The notes under the pieces were generated by a model. That model saw only the letters and a program-made list of their open reading frames with translations. It made no database searches and was not told the origin of the DNA. From Sphagnum compactum (Eukaryota; Bryophyta; Sphagnopsida; Sphagnales), in contig OZ234495.1 of assembly GCA_965153455.1 (NCBI GenBank), forward strand, positions 2,542,001 to 2,606,000: a DNA stretch of 64,000 bases, in the 5' to 3' direction. The position numbers were made by a program, and so were the translations under genes. Below, one piece after another: positions 34,977 to 47,859 of this stretch (position 1 is the stretch's first letter; each line of letters opens with the position of its first letter).

Positions 34977-37900
34977 ATGGCTCTTCAGGGGAAGAAGGAA
35001 AGTAGCGGCGGTGGGAACGATGGAGTTTTGGAAAATCCTAAGCGTCGTAAAGTTGCGGCAATAGCAGGCAAGCAGAAGCCAAGCAAGCAAAGCCAATGTC
35101 ATAGCTGTTGCTTGTTTCATCGTCATTGTCATGTTGTTTTCTTCGTCTTCTTAGAAGATTTCCTTCTGACTTCCTAGTCAGTTTTTTGTTGATGTTGTCA
35201 AAACTCCACGTGAATCCCTCTCCTCTGCATGTATATCTCTACCCTATTTTCCCTACCTTGTTTTGTTCTAGGGTTTGGTGATTCGTGGCTTGCAGAACCT
35301 GTACGCAAATCTGTATTCATGCGTTGTTCTTGTATTGTAAGCAAGCCATTGTCATTGCTGTTGCTGGTGTCATTATCTGCATTGTGATGTTGTTTTTCTT
35401 CTTCTTAAAAGATTTCGATATGACTTCCTAGTCAGTTTGTTGATGTTGTTATAAATCCATGTGAATCCCTCCTCTCTGCACATATATCTCTGCCCTATTT
35501 TCCTGACCTTGTTTTCCTCTAGGGTTTGATGATTCATGGGCTTGGAGAATCTGTAAGCAAGTCTGTATTAATGTGTTGCTTGTGTGGTGTAAGGAAGCTT
35601 TTTCATACTATAGGAGGCATTTTGAATGCCTCATAGATTGGTTGTGCAGCAATTTGTAACAGCTGATATTAACAAGAGGGTTATTGGATGGGATGCAGAT
35701 GTTGTCCCTTTCTGCCATGCTGATGAGTGCATCAACTTACGCCTTGGTGAGCATCATCGATATTTCTGCCGTTTTTGTAAAATTCTCTCTTTGGTGTTGG
35801 CATTGCACATGCTTAAAGTGTTGGTATATAACCTCCTTTGGACAATGTATTTTTGAGCAATTCTGACAACAATATTGCTTATACATGATGCTATGGTTGT
35901 TGTGAAATTCTCCACAGTAAGCACTGCTGGTGATCTGCAAGACAGTGAGAAGGCAAAGCCATTTCCTCCAGAGTATTCGGAGCGTTACTTTGGAGAAGAT
36001 GGGAAAATTTATGGCTACAAGGGTCTCAAAGTGAGTGAATGCACACCTGCTGACTACTCCCAGTGCAGCTCACAAGCTGATTTGTTTGAAGAGAACAATA
36101 AGCTATTAATCTGCTTGCTTGTGGCTGCTTGCTGGAGAACTTGCAGATTGACTTGTTCCTGCATGCGGTTACCTTCCATGCACATGTGGATATCCAATAT
36201 CTATCCAAGACACGTGTAAGTATCACCCTCTTTGTCCATTCATAGGCCACATTGGTTTATGCAAAATGTACAGTTCTTTTCACGTGGATAGATCAGAGCA
36301 CAGAAACTATAGTTTTCTGATGTTCACAGCAGTCATCCACTGGTGACATCTGTTTCTTGTTCAGTGGGTTCCATTTTGTAGTAGTCATGGGGATACAGTG
36401 AGTTCTATTTTGCACTTTGTCCTGGCTGTCTACTTGGTGTGCACCTTCAAAAGATAAGGGGTTCATATTGCTCACCACACTGTCAGTTGCATTCCATAAT
36501 GTTGTTAGGTTTGCAATCATGGAATCCATGGTCAATTTACCCATTTCAGTGCTGGTGTTATTGTAGTCTGACTGGATGTGATGTGGTGCACTTCAGGTTG
36601 GGGCTGGTGGTCAGTCTACAAATTTGGACTCCAAAGTAAAGGTGACCTTGTTTTGCTCTTACACTGGGAGTAAGCCCTCCAACATGTGTAAACCTTCCCA
36701 GTTGCTTGGTATCACAGAATTTTGGAATTTTAAACACATCTTGCCATAGCTGTTCAGGTTTTTTGGTTGGGAGGTCCTGATACTGTGTTCTTTAGGACCT
36801 TATGGAGCCCACTCTGTTTTGTTCATACCAGAAGGTTGTATAACATGGTAGTCAGTTTTCTCCTTTGTCTTTTTCCAATTCAAGTAATATGGAGTGTAAC
36901 AAGTAGATTCCACCTCCCCATACTTTTGAGGAGGTTAAGGAGGTTAGACAGCCTTTTGTTGGTGCAGAGATTATGTTATGTGGGGTTGTGGTGAAGTTTC
37001 AACCTTTGCTGCAATGTTCAAAGATCCTCTCAATCCCAGAGCTGGGCACAAGTAGCGAAAATATGAAATGCACCAGCTTACAGTGTTGTTTTGTGGTTCA
37101 GGAAATTTTTGGCAATGGACTGGTAGAGGACCAGGATGTCTTTGTTGAAAACTTGTCCAGATACACTGACTCCTTTTTGTATGTACACCAATCTCTAGCT
37201 CTTCATGTTTTGAAATGATCACTCTGTTCACTGTTTTGTCTGGCTGCTCATCTGTGATCCAACAGAGACTCTTGATTTGTTGTGTTCATCTTCTGATCAA
37301 AACATGTTGAACTGAGTACCCCTGTCTATTGTCTGCCCTTATGGTTTGAACAGTGATATCTTCCTATCTTGGGGCTATCTGCCAATGATGGTATGTATTA
37401 ACCAAGTTAGTGCTGTTAATGGCAGGCAACTGATCCATGAGCATGGTGAGGTCATGACATCTTGGAGAGCTGGGGCAGCTGAGAAGGCAAATGCTGCTGA
37501 GGCTAACCCATCACCTGAGCCTTCTGGAACTCTGAGACAGGTCTTTCCACGTACTGTATTTCCTGATCAGAAAGAAAGGCCATGCATATTACTTTGTATA
37601 TTTAGTTCCCTGGAGTGTTGTTTTTTCTTCTGTAATTTTCTTCTTGTGTCATCATTGACTTGAGCAGGATTTGGGAATTTCAGATTGTTCGACTAGAGTT
37701 CAGTGACAGCCGAGTGAGAGAGTGGTATGCACGCATGATACCTCTTGTGCTACTGTTTATTGAAGGTTTGTCCATCGTTAGGACCTTTCCATCTCTACTG
37801 GTGTTTGTCACCCAAAGATGTTTGTTCTTTTTAAAATGAAGCAGCTGCATATTGAGTTTGGAGTTAGTATGTTGGACATGTAGCTATGCATGCTTGTGTG

Positions 37901-39542
37901 CATGTGTGGAGTTGTGGGCCCTGTAGACAGTCAAGAGTTCCATTAGTGTTTGGCATGTGACTGCTGCAGAATGCACTCTGACAGTCCCCTAGCACCTTGA
38001 AGAATGGAATCATCAAATACAATTGTGAGCTCACATTCTTATATGTACAGTCTAATCTCAACCTGATTTTTTTCTATTGCACGTGTTCGAGTGACACTGG
38101 TTTATTACATGGTTGGATAAACAGGTGGGCAACCTATTGAAAGTGATGACCCTTTGTGGGAAATTTTTGTTGCTCTGGAAGGAGAAGGTCCAGAAACAGT
38201 GGTGACAGGATTTTGCACAGTGTACAGTTTCTATCACTATCCAGACAGCACAAGGTTGAGGATCAGTCAGGTGTGTCAATTGACCCAGTTGTTGTGTGTA
38301 GAAACTAGGAACCTTCCTGGTGGTGTCTCATTAACCCCGGTAAGTTGGGCTCCATTTGGTTATGGATTCCTCATACCAGCCAGTTTTGAGGAGAGCCTTG
38401 AGCACTGCAGTATTTGCATAAACTTCAGCTCAGGAACTACTAGCAGCCTTCCCCACAGTATTCATTGCTATCATGCAATGCTGCTTTTTTTGTAATATAT
38501 AAGCAATGTCTTCACATGGTTTGTTGCATTTCCAGCTAGGTTCATTATGCTAGATGGTTATCACCCTCCAACAATGTCTAGCGGGAGCATAAATGGAAGG
38601 ACACACGAGATTACAAAGCATAGGATGCTGTACAAGTTGGATAATGCTGAGGTCCATTGGGACTTGATATAATTGATCTCTTACTGATTATAATGTCAAT
38701 ACTCTCATTTTGTACTGTGTTGTGGACAGATTTTGGTCCTTCCCCCCTACCAGGGACAAGGTTATGGATTTCGGTTGGTGGAGACGATAAACAAGAGAGC
38801 TGTGGAACATAACTGCTATGATGTGACAATGGAGGACCCCTCTGAGAGATTGCAAGAGCTGCGAGACTGCATGGATGTTCAGCGCCTACTTAATTTCACA
38901 CCTTGTGTTTCTGCCATTGACTCTGCTGTTTCAAGGATGCACACAGTGACAGACCACGGGGGGTTGTGTGAAGATATTGCATCCAAACAGCTCTCCAACA
39001 GTACAACTGTTAGTACTTCTTTGAATGGCAAGAGCAGTTGGTTGAAATCCAATGCTACTCACAAAAATGAGAAGAACATTTTGTCACCTCCAGCAAACCT
39101 AGTAGAGGATGTGAGAAAAAGTCTCAAGATCAGTAAGATGCAGCTGAAAAGATGCTGGGAGGCTTTGCTGTTTCTGCAGCTACAGCATTCTGAGGAGGCT
39201 GTTCTGGACAGATTCCGGGAGCTTCTTGTAAAGCAACTGCATTCAGAGATATTTTCAAAGTCTGAAAAAGATGTTGGCCATGGTAAACAGGTGTTTGATA
39301 CAACAAATGACTACGACAATGAGAAAACTTTCATCATGATGCACATTAATCACAGAAGGGAGAGCCAGAATGGAGACTCTGCACCACCCTCACAGCAAGA
39401 ATCTGATGGGAGTGCTGAGGAGAAAAAACTCCAAGCCCTCCAAGATCTCTTAGAGGAGCGAGAAGCTGAGTTGCAAGCTGTTGCTGACAAGGTCTCTCGT
39501 CGTTGCAAAACTTTGTCAAGTGTGACCAAGCAAGGAGACTGA
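34977..39542 (+). CDS. HAG2: Histone acetyltransferase type B catalytic subunit, HAT1/HAG2-like (10 exons)
   Basis: Acetylates newly made histone H4 (and H2A) in the cytoplasm and nucleus, usually with an RbAp46/48 partner. Exons are 34977-35067, 35663-35746, 35918-36030, 36147-36215, 36597-36635, 37102-37178, 37411-37540, 37684-37765, 38125-38270 and 38730-39542. Phases agree and give 547 residues, longer than the roughly 470 of the Arabidopsis homologue, mainly at the C terminus. Landmarks are DGKIYGYKGLK, DIQYLSKTR, RMIPLVLLFIEGG, PETVVTGFCTVYSFYHYPD, RISQILVLPPYQGQGYG with the acetyl-CoA-binding QGQGYG loop, and YDVTMEDPSERLQELRDC. The end is coiled-coil-like (EEKKLQALQDLLEEREAELQ). Intron 1 appears to start with GC (CAG|GCAAGC). 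Exons 5 and 7 are the least certain. Confidence 0.93.
35068..35590 (+). repeat. Tandem duplication inside HAT1 intron 1, 254-bp period
   Basis: Two long copies share GACTTCCTAGTCAGTTT, GTGAATCCCTC, TATATCTCT.CCCTATTTTCC and TCTAGGGTTTG.TGATTC. Copy 1 begins at the exon 1 donor (GCAAGC at 35068). The equivalent site in copy 2 is GTAAGC at 35337. Copy 1 carries about 15 extra bases just after the donor. Confidence 0.88.
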
Positions 39543-41232
39543 GTCTAGTCATTTCACTCTGTTTGCCATTGGACTTGTGGCTGTGGGTGGAGCAAGATGT
39601 GTCTGAGCAAGAGCAACAGAAAAGTGGGAAAAGTGAGAAGAGTGGTGGTCAAGATGGCTCCCTGTAGTTGTGGGATTTACCTTGATTCAACATGGTTTTG
39701 TACAAGATTTCCTCTGCACCAGCAGAAATTTACCCTATTAGATGTTGTACTTGAGGCTTTGCCTTGAGACTTGAAAGATACGAGGACATGGTTTTTGATA
39801 CTTTGGAGAATGACAATGCCTTCGCAGAATGACAGTACCCTTGAATGAAATGAAGCTTCCTCAGATATTCTCAGAAGCTGAATACATTGTGAGTGTATCT
39901 CCCTCAAATCCTGTATCTCCTTCAATTGGGATTGGATGAAATATTGCTCAACAGGAACTTGGAATCCTGACTATTTGTGTGCTCTTGATCAGAGTCACAC
40001 GTCCCAAAGTTTCCCATGTACCTAACTCCTATTCAGGAATTTTTGTTGCTTGAAGTCTGAAACCCCTAGATTGCAAGTTTCTGATTAAGCTAATGGCAAC
40101 AATTGATAGATATTGAATTTGACATTTGATTGGAAGAAAACAGAGAAAATGGGTTGTTATTCCATGAGCTTTATTTTCTGCAGATGAGGTTGCAACATGT
40201 CCAGATGCTAACTGATATCTATGAGTTTTGTTTTCAGCTAGTTTTTGTGAGCTGCACTAGGACCAACATTATAAAGTATTGCACCTTGCCAAGATCTGTG
40301 CTTCCACTTTGATGCAAATTGTAGGACTAATTTAGCCAGTGTAAGGAGTTTCCATTATTAGTATGAGATAGAAAGATTGATAATTAATCTATGAAGTTAG
40401 AGGGGAATTGTGGTCCAAATTTCATAATCTTGAATTGTGGATCCTCACTCTTTTAGACAGAGGCAAGAATGGGAAGAATGCATGCAATTGCTAACTTTTT
40501 CCTTCGATATGCTCTTCACTTTAGTAAGCAATCTTGATTTTAAAAAATCAGCTTATCTTTGGAAAGTAACCTGAGTTGACAACTTGTATACTAAAGTTTT
40601 GAGAGTTATGTTTTTTGTTTTGGGTGATTGGTCAATGAACAAAGCCTATTACAAAAGAAAAAAACTTTGAACATCTGATGCAACCGCAACTGATTCACAG
40701 AAACAACAGGAGATGCACACTCACACAAAGCAAAATAGAGGTACAAGTACCTTAAATCAACCATGTAAAACAAGTCACTCAGATTGTGTGATGGCTCTCT
40801 CTCTCTTATGGCAAGTTCATCACAGCAACACTTGCAATAGAAATGTTCCACAACGTTCCAAAGAAAATATACTCACATATCACTTGAACACCTGGTCAAG
40901 ATTAAGTCATGAGCATTCATCAAAGTGTGGGAGCAAATGAAAACTACTTCATCCAGAACTGAGGTAAATAGTCTCGTCTTGACAGGCAGAGTAAATACAT
41001 GGTGCGTACTGGAGAACTTTGTTCATAGGGTAAATGACAGGTGAAAGAAATACATTGCACAATGCAAGTGCAGACTTTTTGTCCATACCCATGTCCATGG
41101 ATTTATCGAGTTAAAAGTGGTAGCTGCACAACACTGGTTGTTATGACCACCCACCCACTAACAGTGAAACCCAATCAAGGGAAAACTGGAACAAAAAAAG
41201 GAGGAAAAGGAACGGAATGGATTTTTTGCCAT
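39543..41232. other. Convergent spacer between HAT1 and Neprosin genes
   Basis: Holds both 3' regions. Short open frames show no family signal. No repeat or RNA gene stands out. Confidence 0.5.
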
Positions 41233-44200
41233 TCAGAAATTGCATTGTGAGCCAGAACCACCGAAATAGAAAAAGGAGCCCCAAGGCTTGTTGTGTCCTG
41301 CAACAGCAGTATAGCACGAGGGAGCCTCGGTGGCAACCTGTTCATCCAAGCATGCACACCCTCAAAAACACATTAGATGGTTATTGTGTAAAATGGGTAT
41401 AGCAATTGGAGGCCTGTTGGCCTCACATTGCCGGGCTCAGTCACAGTCTTTGTATCAACTGGAATTGGCCAAACCTTGCCCACTCTCACACTAATGGATT
41501 GTCATGTTCTGAAAAATCATCAATGTTGTAAGTGACACAAATGAGTTCTTTTATGGAGTGAAAAAAAAAGTGTTCTACCTGTAGGTCTGTGACGTCATGC
41601 AACGCATTGTCAATTCCAACATATTGTAGATTGCGTTGATACGCAGCTCTCTCATAGCCTAAAGCTGCTGGTTCACCGCTACCCATGTCAGTGAATACGC
41701 TTGTGTTGGTACCACTATCCCATATGATCTCACCACCCCAGTCGATAGCATCAGCAGCATTCTTCAGAGAATTGAAGAGTGACCTTGGCCAATAACCCAC
41801 AATCTCATCATTGAACTGAAGCCACCAGTTGCCAGAAGCATGGTCCTGAATAACCCCATGACAGAATTCACTTGAAAATTCAGGCTCTGGGCGAATCATG
41901 TCATGTTCTGAAAATAAAAATTTCTTTTGGAAAACATTTCACCACATTTTGGACTCTGATTTTAGTTTGGTAGCATTTTTTGAACTAGTTTTTTTTTACT
42001 ATTTAGACAGGTTCTAAAACCTGTTGCCATTTCATCCTAAATCCCTCTTTGCGATGCTAGCCAATGATGCAACATCAGAAAATTGAAAAAACAAATGACT
42101 TTCTGATATATAATTGTGGTTCTCAAAATAAAAGAAGAGATTCTTACATAACTGCAATTCTCTGAAATTCAACGAACTGATCATATAAACTTGTATAAAA
42201 ACTATCAATTCTTTGCCAATTACTTCATGAAAACCACTGCAGTTTTTAGGGTTATTAAATAAACCATAATCAGAGGTTGTTCTGAAGAATTTTTAAAAAA
42301 CTGCAACCTGAGGTTCTTTGATTTCTAAACTTTCAAAAAGTTGGAACAGGAGGTTATTAACAAACAAAAGTCAGATAACCACCCAACACCATGTTTGCCC
42401 TACACTCCTCAAAGCTTCCCCCAACACCCTCAATAATTTGGGTGCTGTGGTGAAAAACTGATTACTGGTCCAGCTATATTGCTGTCTTTGAGAATGTACA
42501 TAGATTTCAGGGAGGAATGATGGAAGAATTCCTCAAATTCAACTCTTGAGCATAAATTTGTGGACAGACAAATACATGAAAATCTGTGAAAATTTGTGGA
42601 TTTTTGGGTTTGAAAGGGTTCAAGGATTGATATCCAATGAAATAAACTACATTGGGTTTTCCTTATTGGTACCTTGAAAACAAGCAATTTGATCTCATAC
42701 TGTGTTGAGCCGAGACTGGAGGTTGGGTAGATGCTTCCACCTATGAGCACCTTGTTGCTAACCTGGACAAATCCTGGACTATCTGCAGTACAATCTTGGT
42801 TGAGGTTGTAACACCCTGTGGATTGGTAATCATCTGCCTGCACCAAACAAAGTTTCAACACTTATAATTTGGAGAAGTTTAGAGCAAGCAGATCGCAAAG
42901 ATGTGAGAAATATATTTTCTGCTCAAGTCTCCATTTGTGGGATTCATTTGTGTGGCATATTGTGCTTGTTTCAAATTGCTCCCAATTTCCCGATGTACCA
43001 GCAGGAGACTCCATCACACTAGCCTGCCTTGATTAATAAATACGTCGTGTAATGCACTAGCAGCAGGGCATTACGCTCTGGACCTCAAGCTTCACCCTCA
43101 GTTCACATGATGTAGTGCACTGCTGCCAGGTACACCCTACACATACATAAGGGGCACCTCGCTTGCTACTGAAGGATTTTAAAGACTTATAACAACTGGA
43201 AGAAAAGAGTATTTGGCATGAATGATACGACATTTAAATGGGTAGTGTTTATAACAGAACAAATGATTTTCAGGGGCAACTCCACACATGTAGGATTCCA
43301 ATAAGTAATGTAAAACTAGGTATCATCAAACAACTTTGTGACCTAAAAATCCAAATTGTTTTACTAATAAATGATTTTCATATAGTTCATAATCCTGACA
43401 ATGCAACATCTAAGTTCCAAACACACTTGACTTTGTTTGTGAGATTTACAATTTTGAAAAACAGTTCTCTCAGCCAATTCTAAAACTTTCCTAAGGATCT
43501 AGGAATGGACATTGTGTGAGACATAATTTGTATCAAACAAATATGTCCAAACTTACTGTCCAGTAAATGAAGAGCCGAGGATGGTTGTCACCATAAAGAT
43601 CTGCATAGGCCTGCCATATCAATACATTTCCAAGGGGCGCAAATTAGCTGAGAGTTTTCAACCCTGAGTTGAATCTGTTAACCCCTCAAGCGATGGCCTC
43701 AAAATGGGAAAATGGGGGTGGTGTGTTTGTGGGTGCTGGGTCACACCAGCCAGTACATAGACCCTTGACCAGTAGTTATGAAAATATCAAAGAACTGGGT
43801 CAAAGAACCTGCACTAAACTGCCGATTCTTAATTTGCTAGTTCTTTCATGAAAACTGCAAGTTTTTCGAAAATTTTCAAAATCACAGAATCAGAAATTTT
43901 CATAATACCAAAACCAGAGGTTCTGTGATTCTGATTTTTTAATCCAAAATTGGAAACCAGAGGTTCTTTGATTTCTAGTTTTTAAAATAAGAAAAACACT
44001 GAAACCAGAGGTTCTTAACAAAATCAGAGAACTGCACAACACTGGTGATAACCCAACATTAATTTAGTTGCTGAAAACAATTTGTTATTGTTGTTGTTTT
44101 ATTTACCTGCCATCCAGCTTCAATAGTGTTGAGAATGTTATAATTGGGACTGGTGACAGGGAAGGAAATGCCTGTATTCATAAACCAGAGTTGAGCCAAA

Positions 44201-47200
44201 CTAAAGTCCGAAGGCCCGACATGTGGTTCCCAGACGTTGATAATCACCTCTGTGCCTTCATAAGATGGAGGATTTACAATTGGTATGTATGCAAAAGCAT
44301 GCTGCAATTCAGTTTCTCACCTCACACCACAAATCATGTTAGAAACAACCACAAAAAAAGTAGGCCAATGATTTTTCTGATTATTGAACTTTAGAAAATC
44401 TTTTAGAAATATAGTGAAAGCGGTTTTTCTTATTTCTATATATAGTATATATTTTCAAAATTTATCATGTTTATATGATAAATAAGAAAATATATCGACA
44501 TTTATCTTGTTTATAACCACGCAGCAAAATATTACCCTCTAAACTTTGAATTCAAGGGTTACTCAATAAGTACAAAGAATTTGGCCTTGTGCCAAGAGCA
44601 ACAATAATCACTACTACAAAATGTGGATGCAGGTCATTAGTCTTCATTCACTAGACCAATGAATTCATTGCTTTTTCATTGATCCCCGTTTGCTACAATC
44701 AGTGAATTCACTCAAATGTGGATGCAGTTTATTAGTCTTCGTTCACTAGACCAATGAATTCATTGTTTCTTCATTGGTCCCCATTTGCTACAATCAGTGA
44801 ATTCACTCAAAATCTAATGAAATCACTTAACGTACAAGGGACACCTTTTGATAAAATGAATCCATGTAACTTAGGATAAGACCCAAAAGTCGAGGACATA
44901 ACCAGAAGAAGAAGAGTCCATTTGAGGCAGGAGCCTGGTGCAAGACTGCTTCTGGTAATGCCTGCAATTAAGGGCCTTTCCATAAGGGCCTTACTACACA
45001 TAAAGACCTACCAAATCTTTGTGATGGATGACATTAGCCAACAAGAAGTTACCAGGCGAACCAACCATCTACAAGGCTTAAAAATGGAAGATCCCTACAA
45101 AAAAATGAGAGATACCTCTCAAGAAAGTGCCACAGTGAACCAGCACCCACCAGCACACCGTGAAGGATGGATGGTAAGTGGTCAGGAGACAGTTTTCTGT
45201 TGGGTTCCAGTTCCCTAGCTAACCATGGTGGTTATAGCTTCAGTTGCTTTTTTTAACTACCTACCTACTAACAACTCACTAGCAGGTTGTTAGTAGGTAG
45301 GTAGTAAAAGCAGCCCTTAGCTATGTATAAACTATCTAGTTATCTAGTTGGTTATCTATTTTCTTACCTATCTACTTATATATGAGACCTTTTCCTTACA
45401 TAATTGGTTACCAAGGTGAAACCATATACTAACTCATTTGAGGTTCATTTGTAACTGAGTAATAACAGGCATCCAGTGGATGGTGTGCTGGTGGGTGCTG
45501 GTTCACTGTGGCCGAAAGAAAGGTACCTTTCCCTACCGCGGAACAGCCCTCCTTGAAAATGGAAGAGCCTGGCATTTCTCAGGGAACAAATTCCCCTTTA
45601 GAATGTGCCACCCATTTACTTAAATTACATAAACTCTTGGGGGATTGCTGTTATATGAATCTATTTGTGAGATTTAAGCATGAAACCAACTTAATGTTTG
45701 AAAGAGTTTTAAGCAGAGTGTAAATTAGTAGACCTAATTTTTGAGGCATCTTCAGAATCCAATCAAAAACCTTGATTAATTAAAAAGATAGGATATATAG
45801 ATTATGAAGAGAGAAGTTAATCAATCCAAAACCTTTAATTAATTGAATTAGAGTTCAGATAGATTAAGAGAAGTTAATCAAATTTTCCAAAACCTAAATT
45901 AATCAAATACGATACCCTGATAGAATAAGAGAATCAATTAAGAAATACAAAATTACCTTGATTAGTCAAATGGATAGGAATACTAGATTAAGGGAAGTTA
46001 ATCAATTTCCAAAACCTAAATTAATCAAATTAGACACCTGATAAATTAAGAGAATTAGTTAACCAAATACAAAAAATTACCTTGATTAGTCAAATAGATC
46101 TAGGATACTAGATTAAGAGAAGTTAATCAATCAATTCAAAAGGAGCTTGAAAATAGATCTAGGATAGATTAAGAGAAATTAATTTACACCCAAAATGCTT
46201 GATTACTGGAAGAAGATCGAGGCTAGATGATTAAGAGGAGTTGATCTATGATCCTTCGAAATCCTTTACCATTGCAGCTCACCTCGTGAGTGTAGTCGTC
46301 GAGTACATGAGCAGTCAGTGGCAGCTGATTGCTTGCTGCTTTTTGATCAGCAGCAGCTCGTGTACTCCGTGGCGGCGATGGCGTTGTCGTGTCGTGTGCA
46401 GTGGATGCAGCAGCAGCAGCAGCAGTGGTGGGCGAGAGTGTGGTGTCACGTATGGGAATGGTCCCAACTGGGCATGCACCAAACTCCAAAGCGAATCGTT
46501 GAGATGCTAGCTCTGATCCGAGTCCTTGCGCAGTTGAATTTCCGGGCTTGGGTAACATCGATGGTTGTAGCTGCATGCATACATATATGGATGCAGCAAA
46601 TCATCAAACCACCACCAACTGTTACATATAGCTGCTCCGGCTCATGCACCATGACTATTTGTTCCAACACTTTCCCATGAATTTGATCAAGACATTCAGA
46701 TCCGGTCGACAATATCATGAATGCACCAGCAGCAGATCAAGACATGAATATGATCAATGTATTGCACAACTCCCTGTTACTTGTGTTTTTAGTCTATTCT
46801 TGAAGGTAAAGTTACACAATTTTTCCCACAAGGGAAGGAATCATCCAAGAGCTCCTTGTGTTAATGCCGAGATTCAATGCAGCAGATCACTATAAGCTAG
46901 CAGGCTGAAATTTTCAATTTAGTTTCTGGAGTACCCCAGCTAGTATTTGCAGCAGACCATACATCGTGATGTTAACAAAATTTCTAGAATTTTGTATTAA
47001 AAGATCGATCTGGTGATCCGGACTGATCTGAAGGGTCGCTCGGATGGGAAGAGGAAGATTTGTGTCGACGTACCTGGATAGGTAAATAGTCGGAGTCTTT
47101 GTTGATAGCGGGTTGCTCGTTTATGGGGACGCAAGATACAATATCGCCATCCGATAACTGCAGCCGACTCGCGCCTCAGATAATAACTACTCAAACTGTT

Positions 47201-47775
47201 TTGGGGATTTGTTGCATGTTTGAAATATTCCTTAGCTGGAGCTGATCTTTAGCATGAGCCTTGAGGGTTTCTTCAAGAATACCAAAAGGGGAAATTGTAC
47301 TACATACGAGATGGAAAATTAGCTAGATCTAGCTAGAGGAATTTGCAAACTGAAGCTCAAAACATATGATTTCCATAATCATGTCGAAATGGAATCCAGA
47401 ATGCTTACGATTTGTATAGGAAAAAAAAATCCAATCAATTGGAGATCAGTTTGAAAGAGATTACTGCTGAATGCTTACTGTAACTCTTATGTTTGCAGCT
47501 GCCATGGTGCGATGTTGCTGCTCAATATTAGCAGGATCGAATCTCCTGTTCTTCTGGTAGTGCAGATCTGCACGGTTCGACTTTGGTTGCAATTCATGGT
47601 CATGAGGGAAACTGGCTGTGGTCGACTGATCGGCTGCTGCAGCTGTTGCGTACGTTATAAATGAAGAGAAAGCTATATTAAGGAATATCAACACTGGTGC
47701 AGGTCGAAGCAATAACAATACTATAAGCTGGTTGCTGCTTCCTGCTTTATGCAGGCGCCTGCAATGGGATTCCAT
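41233..47775 (-). CDS. Neprosin-domain (DUF239) secreted protein (8 exons)
   Basis: Plant Neprosin family; the founding pitcher-plant enzyme is a Pro-cleaving glutamic peptidase, but most members are uncharacterised. Exons on the minus strand are 47479-47775, 47074-47157, 46283-46570, 44107-44301, 43557-43610, 42673-42837, 41579-41845 and 41233-41337. All are multiples of three and give 484 residues. The N terminus has a hydrophobic signal anchor (LIVLLLLRPAPVLIFLNIAF). The activation domain shows LSDGDIVSCVPINEQPA and FGACPVGTIPIRDT with an Ala run. The catalytic domain shows HAFAYIPI, INVWEPHV, FSLAQLWFMN, EAGWQ, LYGDNHPRLFIYWTADDYQS, TGCYNL, NWWLQF, VGYWP and WGGEI, ending FFYFGGSGSQC. Candidate catalytic Glu residues lie in INVWEP and EAGWQ. 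Peptidase activity is not proven by sequence. Confidence 0.93.
41920..42085 (-). repeat. Dispersed repeat, minus-strand copy
   Basis: Inverted match to blocks of 13446-13950. It lies inside the Neprosin intron between exons 6 and 7, close to the start of exon 7. Confidence 0.6.
42230..44050 (-). repeat. AGAGGTTCT-rich repeat patches in Neprosin introns
   Basis: Patches near 42260-42360 and 43790-44045 share GAGGTTCTTTGATTTCTA and CAGAGGTTCTTAAC or GGAGGTTATTAAC. They sit in the two introns flanking exons 5 and 6. Related AACCTCTGGTTCC sequence lies at 6840-6870. They are probably remnants of one dispersed family; weak evidence. Confidence 0.4.
44618..44811 (-). repeat. Two-copy tandem repeat, 96-bp period, Neprosin intron 3
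   Basis: Copies start AAATGTGGATGCAG at 44618 and 44714 and run to CAATCAGTGAATTCACTC. Only a few differences separate them, so the duplication is fairly recent. Confidence 0.85.
45128..45513. mobile_element. MITE with perfect 31-bp terminal inverted repeats
   Basis: Left end 45129-45159 begins GCCACAGTGAACCAGCACCC; its exact reverse complement forms 45482-45512. The interior, about 320 bases, is non-coding and also holds an inner AACAACTCACTAGCAGGTTGTTAG foldback. GAAAG occurs one base outside each end (45123-45127 and 45514-45518), a candidate 5-base target duplication. The perfect ends suggest it moved more recently than the sibling at 2890-3193. It lies in Neprosin intron 3. The superfamily cannot be assigned. 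Confidence 0.88.
45775..46200 (-). repeat. Degenerate AT-rich tandem repeat, Neprosin intron 3
   Basis: Three to four loose copies, about 120 bases apart, built from GATTAAG.GAAGTTAATCAA, CCAAAACCTAAATTAATCAA and TACCTTGATTAGTCAAAT blocks. It sits just upstream (plus-strand sense) of exon 3. Confidence 0.65.
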
Positions 47776-47859
47776 TGCTGGATCGAAAACCCACTCGATC
47801 TGTGTCTAGTCACATGTATACGCACAACTAGAATTCATATGTTTGCCGATGGATCACAG

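Noticed and set aside
38733-39542. Stand-alone 269-codon gene
   Set aside because: It is the last exon of HAT1; the acetyl-CoA-binding region continues in phase from the previous exon.
41380-41505. Possible extra Neprosin exon (VWPIPVDTKTVTEPGN on the minus strand)
   Set aside because: Exons 7 and 8 already join in phase with a family-like sequence, and this stretch has no matching family segment.
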